A stretch of 64,000 nt of DNA from Ustulina deusta. Its lineage: Eukaryota > Ascomycota > Sordariomycetes > Xylariales > Xylariaceae. How positions within the stretch are numbered: position 1 is the stretch's first letter; each line of letters opens with the position of its first letter. The stretch lies in assembly GCA_023159155.1 (NCBI GenBank), contig JAJNNX010000009.1:496001-560000 (forward strand), read 5' to 3'. Shown piece by piece: positions 12,524 to 25,800 of the stretch. The notes under the pieces were generated by a model that worked only from the letters and a program-made list of their open reading frames with translations, had not been told where the DNA came from and searched no databases. Position numbers and translations under genes: made by a program.

Positions 12524-14500
12524 GGGCGAGTGTTGATGTCAGCCGCGAGGCTGTTGCCCACCAGCAGCGGCCCGCGACTTGGCCTTGGCCTTGGCAAAAT
12601 GACGACGGCGTCTCCACGACGTCCCGATGGTACCTTGGCCCAAGGGGTCGGGCCGTGTGCAACGGGGATGCGTGCAAGATGCGGTCAAGCTTTTCCAAGA
12701 CGTCCGAGGATGACGGCAGGGAGATCTGGCACGGGCGGTGGTGGGAGACAAAAGAAGCTTTTGCTTGGCAACCTACACAACATTCCGAATGGTTTGAAGT
12801 GCTGTAAAATCACGTCAGTTGCCGCTGTGCCAAGGAGGCTTAAAAGGAGGGTGGGTTGGCGCCAAGAGCTCCGGATCAACAACCATGATAAACCATTGGC
12901 GCGCGGGCCCGAACGGACGGGTGAATCGAGAGCTACGAATACGAAAAATGGCACTCTCTTTCACCATATCCACGGTCCTGATCCGGAAGCGGAAAGGGAA
13001 GGGGGAGGGAAGGGAAGTCAAAAGGAAGAGGCCGCGCTGGCCAGCAAGGCAAGCCAAGACATGCTAGGCGACATACACATGCTCCTGAATCATCATTCAT
13101 AAACAGTCGCTGAAACACCGACAACGACAATCGGCAGCGGCGCGGGGAGAGGCCGAGACACACACGCGCGCACACCAGACGTGGGGAGATGCGGGATCGC
13201 GATACGGGCAGGCAGGTCGGATCAAATGGAATGAAGTGAATGATTAGCCACACGATTGCTGGAGTGTGCTGTAATGACGAGGCCGAGAGAGAGAGGATGG
13301 GCGAAAATGTTGTTCTTGGCAAGTTGGGGTTTATGGGGGCGACCAGCAGGAGGCGAGGTCCTGTGCTGAAAGCGTAGGTGGGTGCCTTCAGGGATTTCAG
13401 GCGATATCAGGGATGGCGGCGGGGGTTGTGGGGGATCATGACTTGCGGTGGTACACTCGTGCTATGTATACATGATATACATGGACAGAATGGTAGGTAG
13501 CAGGGAGTGCACCGCTTGGATGGAGGGATTTTGGGGCGTCTAGGCAGTCCAGGCCAGACCGTGGGCCAGAAACCTCATTTACAGGGGGGTGGTCGAGGTT
13601 GCATTGGTGCATGAGAGCATTGGTTGGGAGGAGGTGGGCACATGCAAGCTTAAGTATAAGGAGGTATAGGTAAATTGTGTAGGTCAGGACAGATCCCACC
13701 TAATGTGCGCTAGGTAGTACTAGATGTACAGCTGATACAATGCCTATCCACTTGATGAATGGATTGGTTGAGTTCGATGCTGGATGCCCGATGGGCGATA
13801 CAGGATGGGTGGATGGATGGATGGACTGTGTTCAGCTGAAAATGTCTGCAACAGGGCAGCCAGCCGAAGGTAGCCAACCTACCTGTGGAAGACAGCTGCC
13901 GTGTAAATACCTAATATAGTATATATATATGTGAGACCAGTCGTCGAGGCGTAAAGGGAAACCTGCCCTTACGTGCATGTACCTATAGTATATGTATGTA
14001 GGTATGTATCTACCTAGGTACCTACTGTGTAGGTAGGTAGGTGAGGTCCGGTTAGTTGTTGACGGAAAAAGCGGGATAAGCAAAGCTCACATACCTACCT
14101 ACCTTGAACACGCAGATACATGCAAGTAAACTACCTAGACTTGCGTAGGTCCCATGTCCGGTTCATACTACGTAGTGTACACTACGTACCTGGTAATTAG
14201 ATACTTTAATTTTCCTCCGGGTACTACGTAACGATGTGAGATTAGCTAATGTCCACGGGTATGCCAGGTCCACTGTCTATCATGTAGTATGTGGACACCC
14301 AGTCGGCCATGTTCCTCCTCATACATAACTTCAATGGCGCATACCGCTTTATTCTGACGACCTAGTGTATGGTACAAGGCTCTCTTTAATTTTTTTCTTC
14401 TTTGGGCATCAATGATAGGCGTTAGGCATGATTTCCAATTACCACTGTATGCTGACATATCATGACACACATAAGAAGCGCTGCCATCTGGCAACACTTC
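12524..14500. other. intergenic with TACCTAGGTA-type repeats
   Basis: No convincing gene; the open frames overlap on both strands and show no domain. 12524-13430 is pyrimidine-rich on the minus strand, as expected for promoter and 5' leader of the RING gene. From about 13440 it contains TGGATGGATGGA-type runs and many overlapping ACCTACCTAGGTACC words (densest at 13970-14120), which form self-complementary short repeats. The same words recur in the other unmutated islands. The right edge at 14496-14500 is the target duplication ACTTC of the copia element. Confidence 0.55.
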
Positions 14501-14671
14501 TGTCAGATTTGATGGGGTAAATTAGCTATCTTTTAGAACCCTGTTAAATAGATTCTCCACACACACCTAATTTATATAGCATACAGAAAACTCTGCAACA
14601 GAACATAAAACAAAAAAAATTAGTAATAATTATTAATACAATTATTTAATTAGACTTGCTTATATCTAACA
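14501..14671 (+). repeat. 5' LTR of copia element
   Basis: 171 bp, begins TGTCAGATTTG and ends CTAACA. It matches 27961-28131 over its whole length, with differences mostly transitions. Confidence 0.92.
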
Positions 14672-15204
14672 ATTAAAAGTCTTATTTATAAAAATACTAC
14701 TTCCTAAAAGCTAGTATAAGCAACCAAGTAATATTATAGCTTTATTAATAATTAATAAAGCTTTATTAGCTAAGCTAAAGGATTATATATTTTAAAACAA
14801 AATATTTATTGCAAAAGTAGTATTTTTTAATCTATAGGAATATTTTTAATTAAAAGAACAAATGCTATAAATATTATTACTAAAAATACCCAAATTTAAA
14901 AACTATCTTAAATATATAACTAACTAATTAATACGCTTTTAATCGATTGCTATTTTTTAAAACAAAAAAATTAACTTAAATAGCAAACTTATAAGTATTC
15001 TTAAAATGATAAAAAATAGCAAAAAAGCTTACTAAATTAACTAGAGTTAATATATTGCAATAAAAAAAAACTATAAAATCTATTAAAAATGTATTATTAA
15101 TTTTATAGTATAGATAATTAAAACTGTTTTTTTAAACTATATAAGGATTATTTTCTAACTTACTAATATTATTAATAAGTAATATAATAGACTTAGAGAC
15201 CTTA

Positions 15205-15383
15205 TGTCATAAATGGGAAGTTCACAAGGTCAGGTATAATATATAGAGGGATAAGTTGTATATTCGGTAAGGTTGGCTTACAAGACTAAAGCTTATAGAA
15301 GAAAGGTTTTTTATTGAAGTAAAAGCAGACATAGTATATATATATAGCGAGTATATACTGGTTCTAGTATGCTAGGCATAACA
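15205..15383 (-). repeat. 3' LTR of nested gypsy element (left copy)
   Basis: 179 bp, matching 22703-22881. The target duplication CCTTA lies directly to its left. Confidence 0.9.
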
Positions 15384-15818
15384 ACTATTCTTTCTTTTTT
15401 AGTCAGGTTGTTTTTAATTTAATATATATAAGTATATAAGATATAAGGTGCATAGTATAGGTAGGTAGTATATGTGTGTATGGATAGGGGGTAATTTAAG
15501 TACGGGGTTTATATAGAATTAGGGTAATATATATATAATTAGTACAATATAATTAATTAGGTATTTATAGGTATAGATATATAAGTACTTCTGTTGTATT
15601 AGTAATATGTAGTATTATTGTTATTATTAATATAAATATTTTAGTACCTATATAATATTATTAATTAGAAGTTTTAGTATATATATAGTATAATATATAT
15701 ATATATGTTATATATTTAAATATATAGTAAATTTTAATACTAGTAATTTAAGTATAAGCCATACATAAGTTGCTTATAAAGCTAATCTAGTTTTATATAA
15801 ATATTCTAGCTTGGTTTT

Positions 15819-15849
<31 letters not shown>

Positions 15850-18800
15850 AGCTACTACTATTATTATTATTTATTAGTTTTAATTACTTACATATATTGC
15901 TACTATTGTTTCTTCTTTTTTTTTTTTTGTTTTTATACTTTTTTTTTTTTTTTTTATGCTTATATTACTATATCTGATACTATCTTTAACCCTTTTTACG
16001 TCTTTTTTAATAAAAAACTTTTATAGAACTGCTATAACTATTGCTTTTAATGCTTCGCTTATTAAAAAATAATTAATAGCTATAACTGCTATAACTATAA
16101 GCGTTATATATACAAGCAAAATATGTGCGCTAAAAACAAAGCATATAAGTATAGAGCTACTAAAGATCTAGTCCATAAAGCATATATATACTAATGCTAT
16201 TTTAGCAATATTTATAATAAGGCTTAGCCTAATTTTGGCCGGCCTATCTAGGTTGTTTATATAATAGAAAAGGCAAAGGCCTCCTTTTGTAATAAATACC
16301 AAAAAGGCAAAAAGATATATAAGTTAATAAATATAATTATATTTATTTTATATTAATATTTTTACTAACTTAAATATATTATATAATTAGGTCCTAGGCT
16401 TAATATTTTTTAATATAATTTATATAAACAAATTGCTAAACTAGTTCCGCTAGTTTTTTAACCCTAAATTAGACAAAAATAGCTATAAAGTTATAAATAA
16501 AATAGGCTTAAATACCTAATAAGCGCTCTTAAAGTTTTGTTAGTAATTTGCTAGCATTTAATTTTGTTTACTAAAAACATTCTATTGCTTTATAGCAACT
16601 TATTACTTCTAGTTTAAAATCACTAGTACTCTAAGCAATTCAAAAGTAAATAGTTCCGTTTTTGTTTTATAATATATTTATTAGTTGTTTATATAAGTTT
16701 AAAATACTTATGCTATATATACCTAAATAATAATGCAATAAAAAAACATATAGCTCTAAGTAGTAGCATATATCCCTTTTAACGCTATAAATACCCTTAT
16801 TTACCCTTAGTTCGTAAGGTTATCTAACATAATTAAACGCTAGCTTAACACTAGGCATATTTCTATAAGAATATCTTATACTTTTAATTTAAAAATCACA
16901 ATTATACACTATAGATATTAGCTATTCATTGTTTTATATTAGAAATACAAAAAACAATAGTAAGCGCTACTAATTAAATCACTTAAACTACTAGATTAGC
17001 TAATATAGCTAATACAAATATTACCTATTTCAATAAAATCTAATTTTAAAAGTAATTCGTATATAGCTTAATAATAAAACATAAATTAAATATTTAAAAT
17101 AGTTAGTTTAATTCTAACCATACAAGTATTTATAGGTTTATTTTTATTAATTTACTAAAGTTTCGGGCTAATACAATTATAAAAATAATAAATCCCTAAA
17201 TAACAAGGCAAAATACCTTTAAATAAAAATAAACTTAATTGATCTTTTTTTATAACTAGTTTAGGCATAAATTATTAAATTAGAAGTTTTTCTTTTTTTG
17301 GTAATTTTATTATTGTTTAAAAGTTTATATTGCTTTAAGTACTATAATATTAATAGCTAATACCTATTAGTTATATTCAATTAACCAGCCTTTTTACTTA
17401 ACTTTATAATATAACTTATAGTTATATATTTGTTTTGCTATTATATTTTTAACTTTCTACTTATTTAAATTATTTATAAAGTCTAATATAAATAGATTAT
17501 ATATAGTATTAGCTTTTTAAAGCTTAAGTAATTAGATAAAAAAAACGTTATAAAAACAAGCATATTATACTAAAAATATAAAACAATACGCCTACGATCT
17601 AATATAACTAAAGATTTAAAATAAGCTAATAAACTTAAGTATAAGTTTAAAATATTTAAAACTTAAGTTCTTTATAAATAATGCTACTATATTTCTAACT
17701 TTATAAGTTATAAGTTTATATTTAATATTATAGTATTTTTAATACTTTTTAACTACAATTTACTATTAATTTTTTAAGTTATTCTTAATAGTTTATAGTT
17801 TTTGCAATTATTTTTGTACTGCTAATACCCCTTTTAAGGTAAAGTTATCCTTAACAAATAGTCTGAACTCTAGTATATAGCCATATAAAGCTTCAAAAAG
17901 TAATTTGCTAGTTATACTATTAATAGCTAAATTAATCGCAAAATATGCTTAGGGAAATAGTTATAGCTAATTAGTTTGTTTACTATTAATAAAGCATCTA
18001 AAGTAGTTTTTAATTGTTTAATTTATGTGCTCCGTTTGCTTATTAGTTCAGAAATAAAACATAACCAAATATCTTTTCTTAATCTTAAAGTAATAATATA
18101 AGTCTAACTAGAAATAACTAGTAAAAAGGGAGCTATGGTTTAATACAATACTTATAAAACTTCTATAAATATATTTAATTTTTTAATAAAATAAAATAGC
18201 AAACTATATTAAAATTATTTTAGTATTAATAAAAAATAAATATATTAACTTAATAAATCTATTAATAATTACTAAAATATAATTAATTTAGTAGTTTTTA
18301 TAAAAAATTAAAAATAGTTTAATTATAAAATCTATAAATAGTTCTTATATAAGAGCTAAAAATATAAGTAAAATATTAAATTTGTTATATTTTTAGTAAT
18401 ATTTTGCTTTTAATTTAAAACATATTATATAATTACTTATATAATTATTAATATTTGCTTTTATTTTTAACTAGAAAAACTTATATTATAGTAGTTTAAG
18501 CGTATGTTTTTGTTTAAAATATTTTGCTAATAAGTTATTATAATATAATTTAATAAGCTAAAAATAAACAAATTTTTTAAAAAAAATATAAACTTTATTT
18601 TTATAGTATAAAATTTTTTTTTTAATTATCTATTAAAGGTCTATAAACTTTTTAGTATTAATATACTTTTTAATTAATTTATATTTAAGGTTTTTTTATT
18701 AAATATTCTAAATTATATTTTATAAGCTTTATAATATATCTAAATTCTAAAAGTTTTTATTACTTATAGCTATTTGTACTTATATATATATAACTGCCTA

Positions 18801-21800
18801 TATAAGAATAGTTTTTTTTTTAGGGGGTCGGGCAGCATATATTTCGCCTATTAGTACTTTTAAGTATTTATTAGAAATCTTAGTTTGTACTACTACAATT
18901 TTTTTTTTTAATATTAGAAAAAGATTAATATTTTAGAGCGAATTGCTTATATAATCAGGTCGGTGCAATAAGAGATTAGCTCTATTTTGTTTACTTTACT
19001 TATATTTAATAATAAAATTAAAAAAAACTAAATATATATATTAATAAGCTTGTTTTCTATTTAATTTCGGAGTTTTTATAAATACCTAAAAATTACTATA
19101 GTTAGTTAATATTTTAACTAATAATTTGCTTTTTTAAAAATAATACTACTAATACTTAAAATATTTTATAATTATAAATATTTTTTAATTTAAAGTTCTA
19201 TAGTTCAATTTTATATTAGTAAACTTGTAAAAATAAAATATAACGGAACGCTATTTACTCTAACTATCTTTTTAAAAAAAAATTTTTGCTAGCGCTGCTT
19301 TAAAAAAATTAGTTTTTATTAATATTTGCTTTTTAGAATTAAAATATATAAAAAGAATAGCTTCCCTAAATAAGTCCTAAAGCTTTTTAAAAGTTTTTAT
19401 TATAGAACAGTTTAAAAAAATTTGATTTTTTTTTGTTTTAATTATGCTTTTTTTTAAATACTAAGTTAAAAAAGCAGTAACCTAGAAATATTTTTTAATA
19501 AAGCGCTAATAAAAGTTATAAAATTCTAAGAATTATTATAGCTTATAATAAAAACTAGAAAATAGCTACTATTTAATTATATTAATATAACTAAAGTTTA
19601 TTTTAATATTTTAACTAAATATAATATATTTAAAGAATTTAAGTTTTTTTTAATAGAACTAATATTTTAAAAGCTTAGCATATAGCTTAATATTTTAGAG
19701 TTTTTTAATAACTTTTTAAATATATTTTATATAAGATTTTTTATTTATAAAAAATATAAAAATATTATTTAGGTATATAATACAAAATATATCTAAAATA
19801 TTATTAAATATTTTATATATATAGTTTTAAAAAATAATAGGGGTATTATATAAACTTATAAGTATAACTAGAAATTTATAATAGCTATAATATATATAAA
19901 AGGCTATTTTTTATTTATTTCTTTTTTTGATTTGGATATAATAATAAGCGTTTTTAAGATTAATTTTAGTAAATATTTTAATATATATAAATCTATTTAT
20001 TAATTTTAAAATAAAAGGAAAAGTATAGCAATTTTTTTATGTAACATAGTTAAGTTTTTTATAATCTATATATAGTTTTAAACTTTTATTTTTTTTAGGA
20101 ACAAATAAAATAGGAGCCCCAGTTGGGCTTTTAGATTTTTATATTTTTTTATTAGCTATTATTTTTATAAGCTATTTTTAAAATTTTTTAAGTTTGTTCT
20201 GGGCTAATAAATAAATAGAATAATAAGGTATTATAGTATTATTTTATAAATCAATTGCTAAGTTTTTTTGTTTGGAGTATAAAAAAATATTAGTTTTGTT
20301 AGTATTAAAGAAATTAGCTAAGTTATAAAATTCTAGCAAAACATTTTTAAAACTAGTATAATTTTTTTTAGTTTTTAATTCTTTTAATTAAAAAGGTTTA
20401 AAAAAATATATAATAGTTTGATAATATTTTTTATTTTTATAAGCCCTAGCAAATTAATAAGTTATAATTAATTTAAAATGCTTAGGTTTTAAGCTATAGA
20501 ACTAGCAATTTAAATTTAAATTAAGTATAATTTTTTAGTTCTTTAGTATAGTTTGGGAAAAGAGCACTAGACTTTTTTTTAACCGATTATTTTGGTTAAT
20601 AGTAATATAGGTACGCTAAAATTTTTAAGTCACCCTATAGTTATTAGTAAGTTTATAAATAACCTAATAAGCACTATAACTAAAAAATCTACTTTTAATA
20701 ATATATTATAAAGTATAAATATAAAATAAAGTTTTTTTTAGTTTGTTATATAAAGCAAAAATATAACTAATATAATTATATTTAGCGTAAGAATTTAAAT
20801 TAATAAATATTTTTAATAAAGGTTTTTTTAAACTAATAAAATAAATATTGCATAAAATATAAAATTAATACAAAATAAGTATAAAAAGTTATAGTTTTAG
20901 CCCAGGCTTTATAGCTAAAACTAAAACTATTTTTTTTTTTTTTTAATTATTACTTAAATATTTATTAAAATATATTAAAAAATTATATAAACAATTTTAG
21001 TTTAAATAATAATTATTTTTTTATAGATAATAAAATATATTAGAGTTTTTTTATTTTTAGTTTAATTAAGTTTTTTAAATTTAATATTTTTAATTCTTTA
21101 GTAAGTATTACTAGTTAGGTTTTTTATAGTTATAACTAATATAACCTGTTTTTTTATAATTAAAGCAAAAAAAGTTCTAAGTATTATTATTTTGTTTCGG
21201 GCAGTTATTAAAGTTATTTTATAGCTATTTTTAAAATATATTAGAGGTATATTAGCTAGGGTATTTAAAAAGTAATAACTTTTTAAATATATAATTATTA
21301 AGGGGTTGCTAATTTAAATAAGGTTATTTTAGCTAGTTATAGTATTAATAACTATTTTAGCTCCGAACTATATTATAGTACTTTTAGCTTTAGCAAAAAT
21401 AATCTTTATTATTAAAGTATTTCTGCTTAAAAAAGCTTTAGTATTATTACTAATCCTAGGGTTTATTAATATTAGTTTAATAAATATTCAGATATAAAAA
21501 TCTTTATTAAAGCTCTATAGCTCTAAAAGCAAAAGTTATTAGTTCTTAATAATACTATACTATATTTATTATTATTAATTTTTTTTAAAATAATAAATTA
21601 TTAAAATTTATAATTTTTTATTAGAGCAGATTAGTTAGTTTTTAGTAGTATAATATAGCTTTTTTATTATTGCTTTGTTATTTTTTCTAAATCTTAATTT
21701 AAAACAAATATTAATTAAATATTTTAAAGTTTTAATTAGCTTATTATTAAGCTTTTTTTAACTATTAGCTAATACTTATAACAAAAAAAGTTAATTAATA

Positions 21801-22702
21801 AATCAAAGTTTTAGTTTAGTTAGCAAAAATCTTTTAATTAGATTTATAAAAAAAGCAATCTTAGTACACTTTTTTTTTAAAAAAAACTTAATATTAGTTT
21901 TTATAATCTTAGTTTATTTTATTAATTATATAAATAATTTAAATCTAAGCTTATTAGAACTTTTTTTATAAACTTTTAAATATAGATTTTAGTTCTTTAA
22001 TTTATTTAATTTACTAGTTATAAATAAACTATATAGTAAGCAAAAAATATTTAAATTTTAAAAAACAATTAAAATTAATATTTAACTTTTTATTATTATT
22101 GTAGCATTTATAATAATAAAATAATTAATAGTTAGAACTACTTAGATCTAACTTATTAAATAATAATAAAAAAAATAAAGAAATAAATAATAGGCTAAAA
22201 TTAGAAAAATTATATTGTTTTTAGTACTAACTTTTATGTTTTAGGTAAAAGGTATAAAAAAAATCTAAAAAATTAAAAGATTTAAAATTTTCTAGATCTT
22301 TAGCTTTTTTTTAATGTTTATATTTTCTAGGTTTTTGTTTTAATATTAATTTATATACACTTATAAATTACAATCCTTTCGATCTAAAAATAGTTTATTT
22401 TTATTTTTTTAGCTGTTTATTTATTTTTTTAAGTTTTGCTTTAAGCTAAATATTTTATTATAATAAAAATTAGTTAGTACTTTTAAATCATAAAGTACTA
22501 TTATTATTTTAATAACTAAGTATTAAATTACTACTAAGCTTTAATCTTTAATTCTTATCTAGAAAAAAATTAGTATAGCTTTATTAGCTATCCATAGCTA
22601 ATTTGTTTTTTTTAAAAAGCATTAATCTAGTTAATAATCCGGGTTTTCTAAGGGCTATTATACAAATATATTATAAGTAACTTTAAAAAAAAGCTTTAGA
22701 AT

Positions 22703-22881
22703 TGTTATAAATAGAAAGTTTATAAGGTCAGGTATAATATATAAAAAGATAAGTTATATATTCGGTAAGGTTAGCTTATAAAATTAAAGCTTATAGAAAA
22801 AAAGTTCTTTATCGAAGTAAAAGCAGATATAGTACGTATATATAGCAAATGTATACTGGTCCTAGTATGCCAGGCATAACA
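22703..22881 (-). repeat. 5' LTR of nested gypsy element (right copy)
   Basis: 179 bp copy of 15205-15383. The target duplication CCTTA follows directly at 22882-22886. Confidence 0.9.
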
Positions 22882-25800
22882 CCTTAGCTAATACTTAGAA
22901 GCAATATAATAATTATAAGCGAAAGCTTAATATTAATAATATATAAAAAAAAAAATAAGCTATTAAAAGACTTTAATGTATAAGTAACACGTTAGAAAGC
23001 TATAGTTTTTATTACTTTTAAATACAGAATTACTAAACTAAATAATATTAATTACTTAATAATAAACCTAGAAATATGCTTTGGAAAAGTCCTTAAGAAC
23101 TAGATTATTACTTTTCGGATAATTAATTAATTAGCAATTTTTAATAATATATTAACTTACTAAGAAATAGTAGCTAATTTAAAAAATAAAGTAAATTGCT
23201 AAGCAATTATATATTAGCTAAATATATGTGTTAATAAAAAGGCGTTTTTAGCACTATATAACAGTAAAGGTGCTAAAAATATTATAAATAATACTAAAAG
23301 GGTAGAAATACTCCCTAATAATTAATAAGTTCTTTCTTAAAGCAGAAGTAGAGGCTAAAGCCAAGGTGGCCGCGGACCCTATAGCAATAAAAGCAATAAA
23401 AGTAATAATAAATAACTTTGCATTAATTTATAAATTTATAGTTTAAGTAATTATGTTTGCAAAAGCTGTTTGGGCTTTTATTATATAACAAAATATTATT
23501 ATTTTTTTTTAAAGTTAGCCCTAAATGATTTTTATTTTAGCTAAATTATTGCTAAGCTAATATAAGCTAACTTTAATACTAATAAAAAACTAAAAAAATT
23601 TATTAATTATATATAGAAAAAAAAAAAAGCAAAAACTAATAAAAACAAATTGTTTGCTTAACTAGAACAAATATTAATATAGTCCATTTTTGCTATTAGC
23701 AAAAAGTTAAAAAATAAAGCTATATATAAACTAAAGAACTTAGCTATTCTAAATTTTAGGACTACTTTATATATATTTAATAAAATTAGCAGATTTAATA
23801 ATTTACGAATAGTATTGCTAGGAAATAGAGTACATATAAGAAATAGGATTATATCTATACTTATATTCGGAAACGTTAATATATATATTTAAAAACCTAA
23901 AGGATTTATAATTATAAAATTATATAATATAGCTTGTTGCTTAATAATAGCTTATAACCTAGTATTACTTAAGGTACTCTTAAAATAAAGTTTATATTAG
24001 AATATAAAGCTAGCAATAATAATACTAAAACAATAAAATAGATTAATATTCTGCTATTTTTAAAATCAAAATTACTAGTTTGTATTAAAATATTTACTAC
24101 TTAATATAAAAAAAAATGCTTTTTATATATAAAAAAATAAACTAGTAGCAATAATTTTAAAGCCTATTTTAAAAGCTAATTTATATTAGTAATATTTCTA
24201 TTTAAGCTACCTAAGTACTAATGCTTTTTATTATATAATAACATAAACTAAAAGGGTAAAGCTATAACAATTTCTAAAAAACAAAATATATATTTTAGAC
24301 TATAAGGCATATATTATAGTAAAAATATAATAATAAATTAATAAATTATTTTAAAATTGCCTAGCAAGGCTAAAAATATAGCTAGCTATAAATTTTTATA
24401 ATTATAAAAAAAGTTATAATTTAGAAAACTTACTAATGTTTATAACAGATTAATATTTTAGCTTTAGTTTTGATTACTACTTATATAATTAAAAGTTTCT
24501 AATACTAATTAGAGCTCTAAAAAACTTAATAAAATATTTATAGGTTTATTATAATACTACTATTTAAATTTTCGAATATAATAATAAGCTCTTAAGGTAT
24601 AATAACTTTATTAAATATTTTAGATAATAATATAATATAGTTTTTGAGTTATATACCCCAAATATATAAAGTTAAAACAGTAGTACTAAACGGGCTAGCA
24701 ATATTATTAAACATAAAACCAGAGCTATAAGGACTGGGTCCAAACTATTTATTATTTTTTGGACCAATATTATAAAAACCGCTATATATTTATGTAATTG
24801 CATACTAAAATAGATATACCAATAGTAAAGCCTATATAAAAGGTTTCACGCTTACTTTTTTAACCAAAATAGTATTATAACTACTTGCTATCAACCTAAT
24901 TTATACTATTTATATATATATAGTTATAAAATATATATAATAACTGCAAAAGCTAAGCTAAAAAAAAAAAAATTTAATAAATTAAATCCTAAAGCTTAAA
25001 TAAACTATTTTATAAGCTACTAATCCTTTAATATATATTATATATAGATTTTAGCAATTAATACTATTATATTTATTAAAAATATTATATTTAATAAAAA
25101 AACTATATTTTTAAGCAATATTAATAAATTAAAGAATAACTTTTTTAAGCAAAAAATTAATAAGATTATTTAATTATTATCTAAAATAAACATTATTAAA
25201 CCTAATTAGCTAAGTAGTACTTTAAAAGCTATAGTTAATTAAGAATTAAAAAATATATATTTTATTAAAAGCAAAAATAATACTACTATTATAAGTATAC
25301 TAAAAAATAAAAAAAGTATAACTTATAAATATTTTATATTAAATAAAATAATAAAGTCTGATTAATTTTATATAAATGCTTTTTTTTTACTATATTTTTT
25401 ACTTTTTAAATTATTATAACTAAACGTTTTTTTTATAGCTACTATAAGTAGCTATTATTTTTAAAAACTTTAAAATGTTATAGCAAATTTTAATAAATTA
25501 AAAAGTACTACTATTAAAAATTTTGATCTATAGAAACTTTAAAATATTGTAGCAGACTTTATTAGATTTAAGAACTTTGTTTTTTAAACCCAAAATATTA
25601 TAGCAAAATCTAAAGATTACAAAACTAAAAAAATAATATTAAAAAGTATTAAACTACTATATACAAACTCTAATGCTTTAGTAGGTATATTTAGTACTTT
25701 TTTTTATGCTACTATTGCTTTTTAGAAAAGCTGCTAAAAGGCTACGTTCTTAAGCAAACGCTTAAGCGTTTTAAAAAATTAAAACAGTATAGTAATAAGC

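Larger units (their letters stand above)
15205..22881 (-). mobile_element. Ty3/gypsy retrotransposon nested in the copia element
   Basis: Two 179 bp LTRs (15205-15383 and 22703-22881; TGTCAT/TGTTAT starts, CATAACA ends) and a perfect 5 bp target duplication CCTTA (15200-15204 and 22882-22886). The copia sequence resumes immediately after the second CCTTA. Coding remnants read on the minus strand: a CCHC knuckle ghost at about 21127-21174, then reverse transcriptase at about 19930-20190, with SPTGAPILFVPKK, LYIDYKKLN (for LxIDYRxLN) and FTKINLKNAYYYIQI (for FTKLDLRDAYHRIRI), and a more eroded integrase region near 17800-18700. Its 5' LTR is therefore the right-hand one. All frames are broken. 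Confidence 0.9.

Noticed and set aside
12530..13102. 190-codon plus-strand frame upstream of the RING gene
   Set aside because: Overlaps several equally long frames on the other strand in biased sequence, shows no domain, and lies in the likely leader of the RING gene.
15811..16026. 71-codon plus-strand frame rich in Phe/Tyr
   Set aside because: Translation of long T-runs inside the gypsy element; composition artefact.
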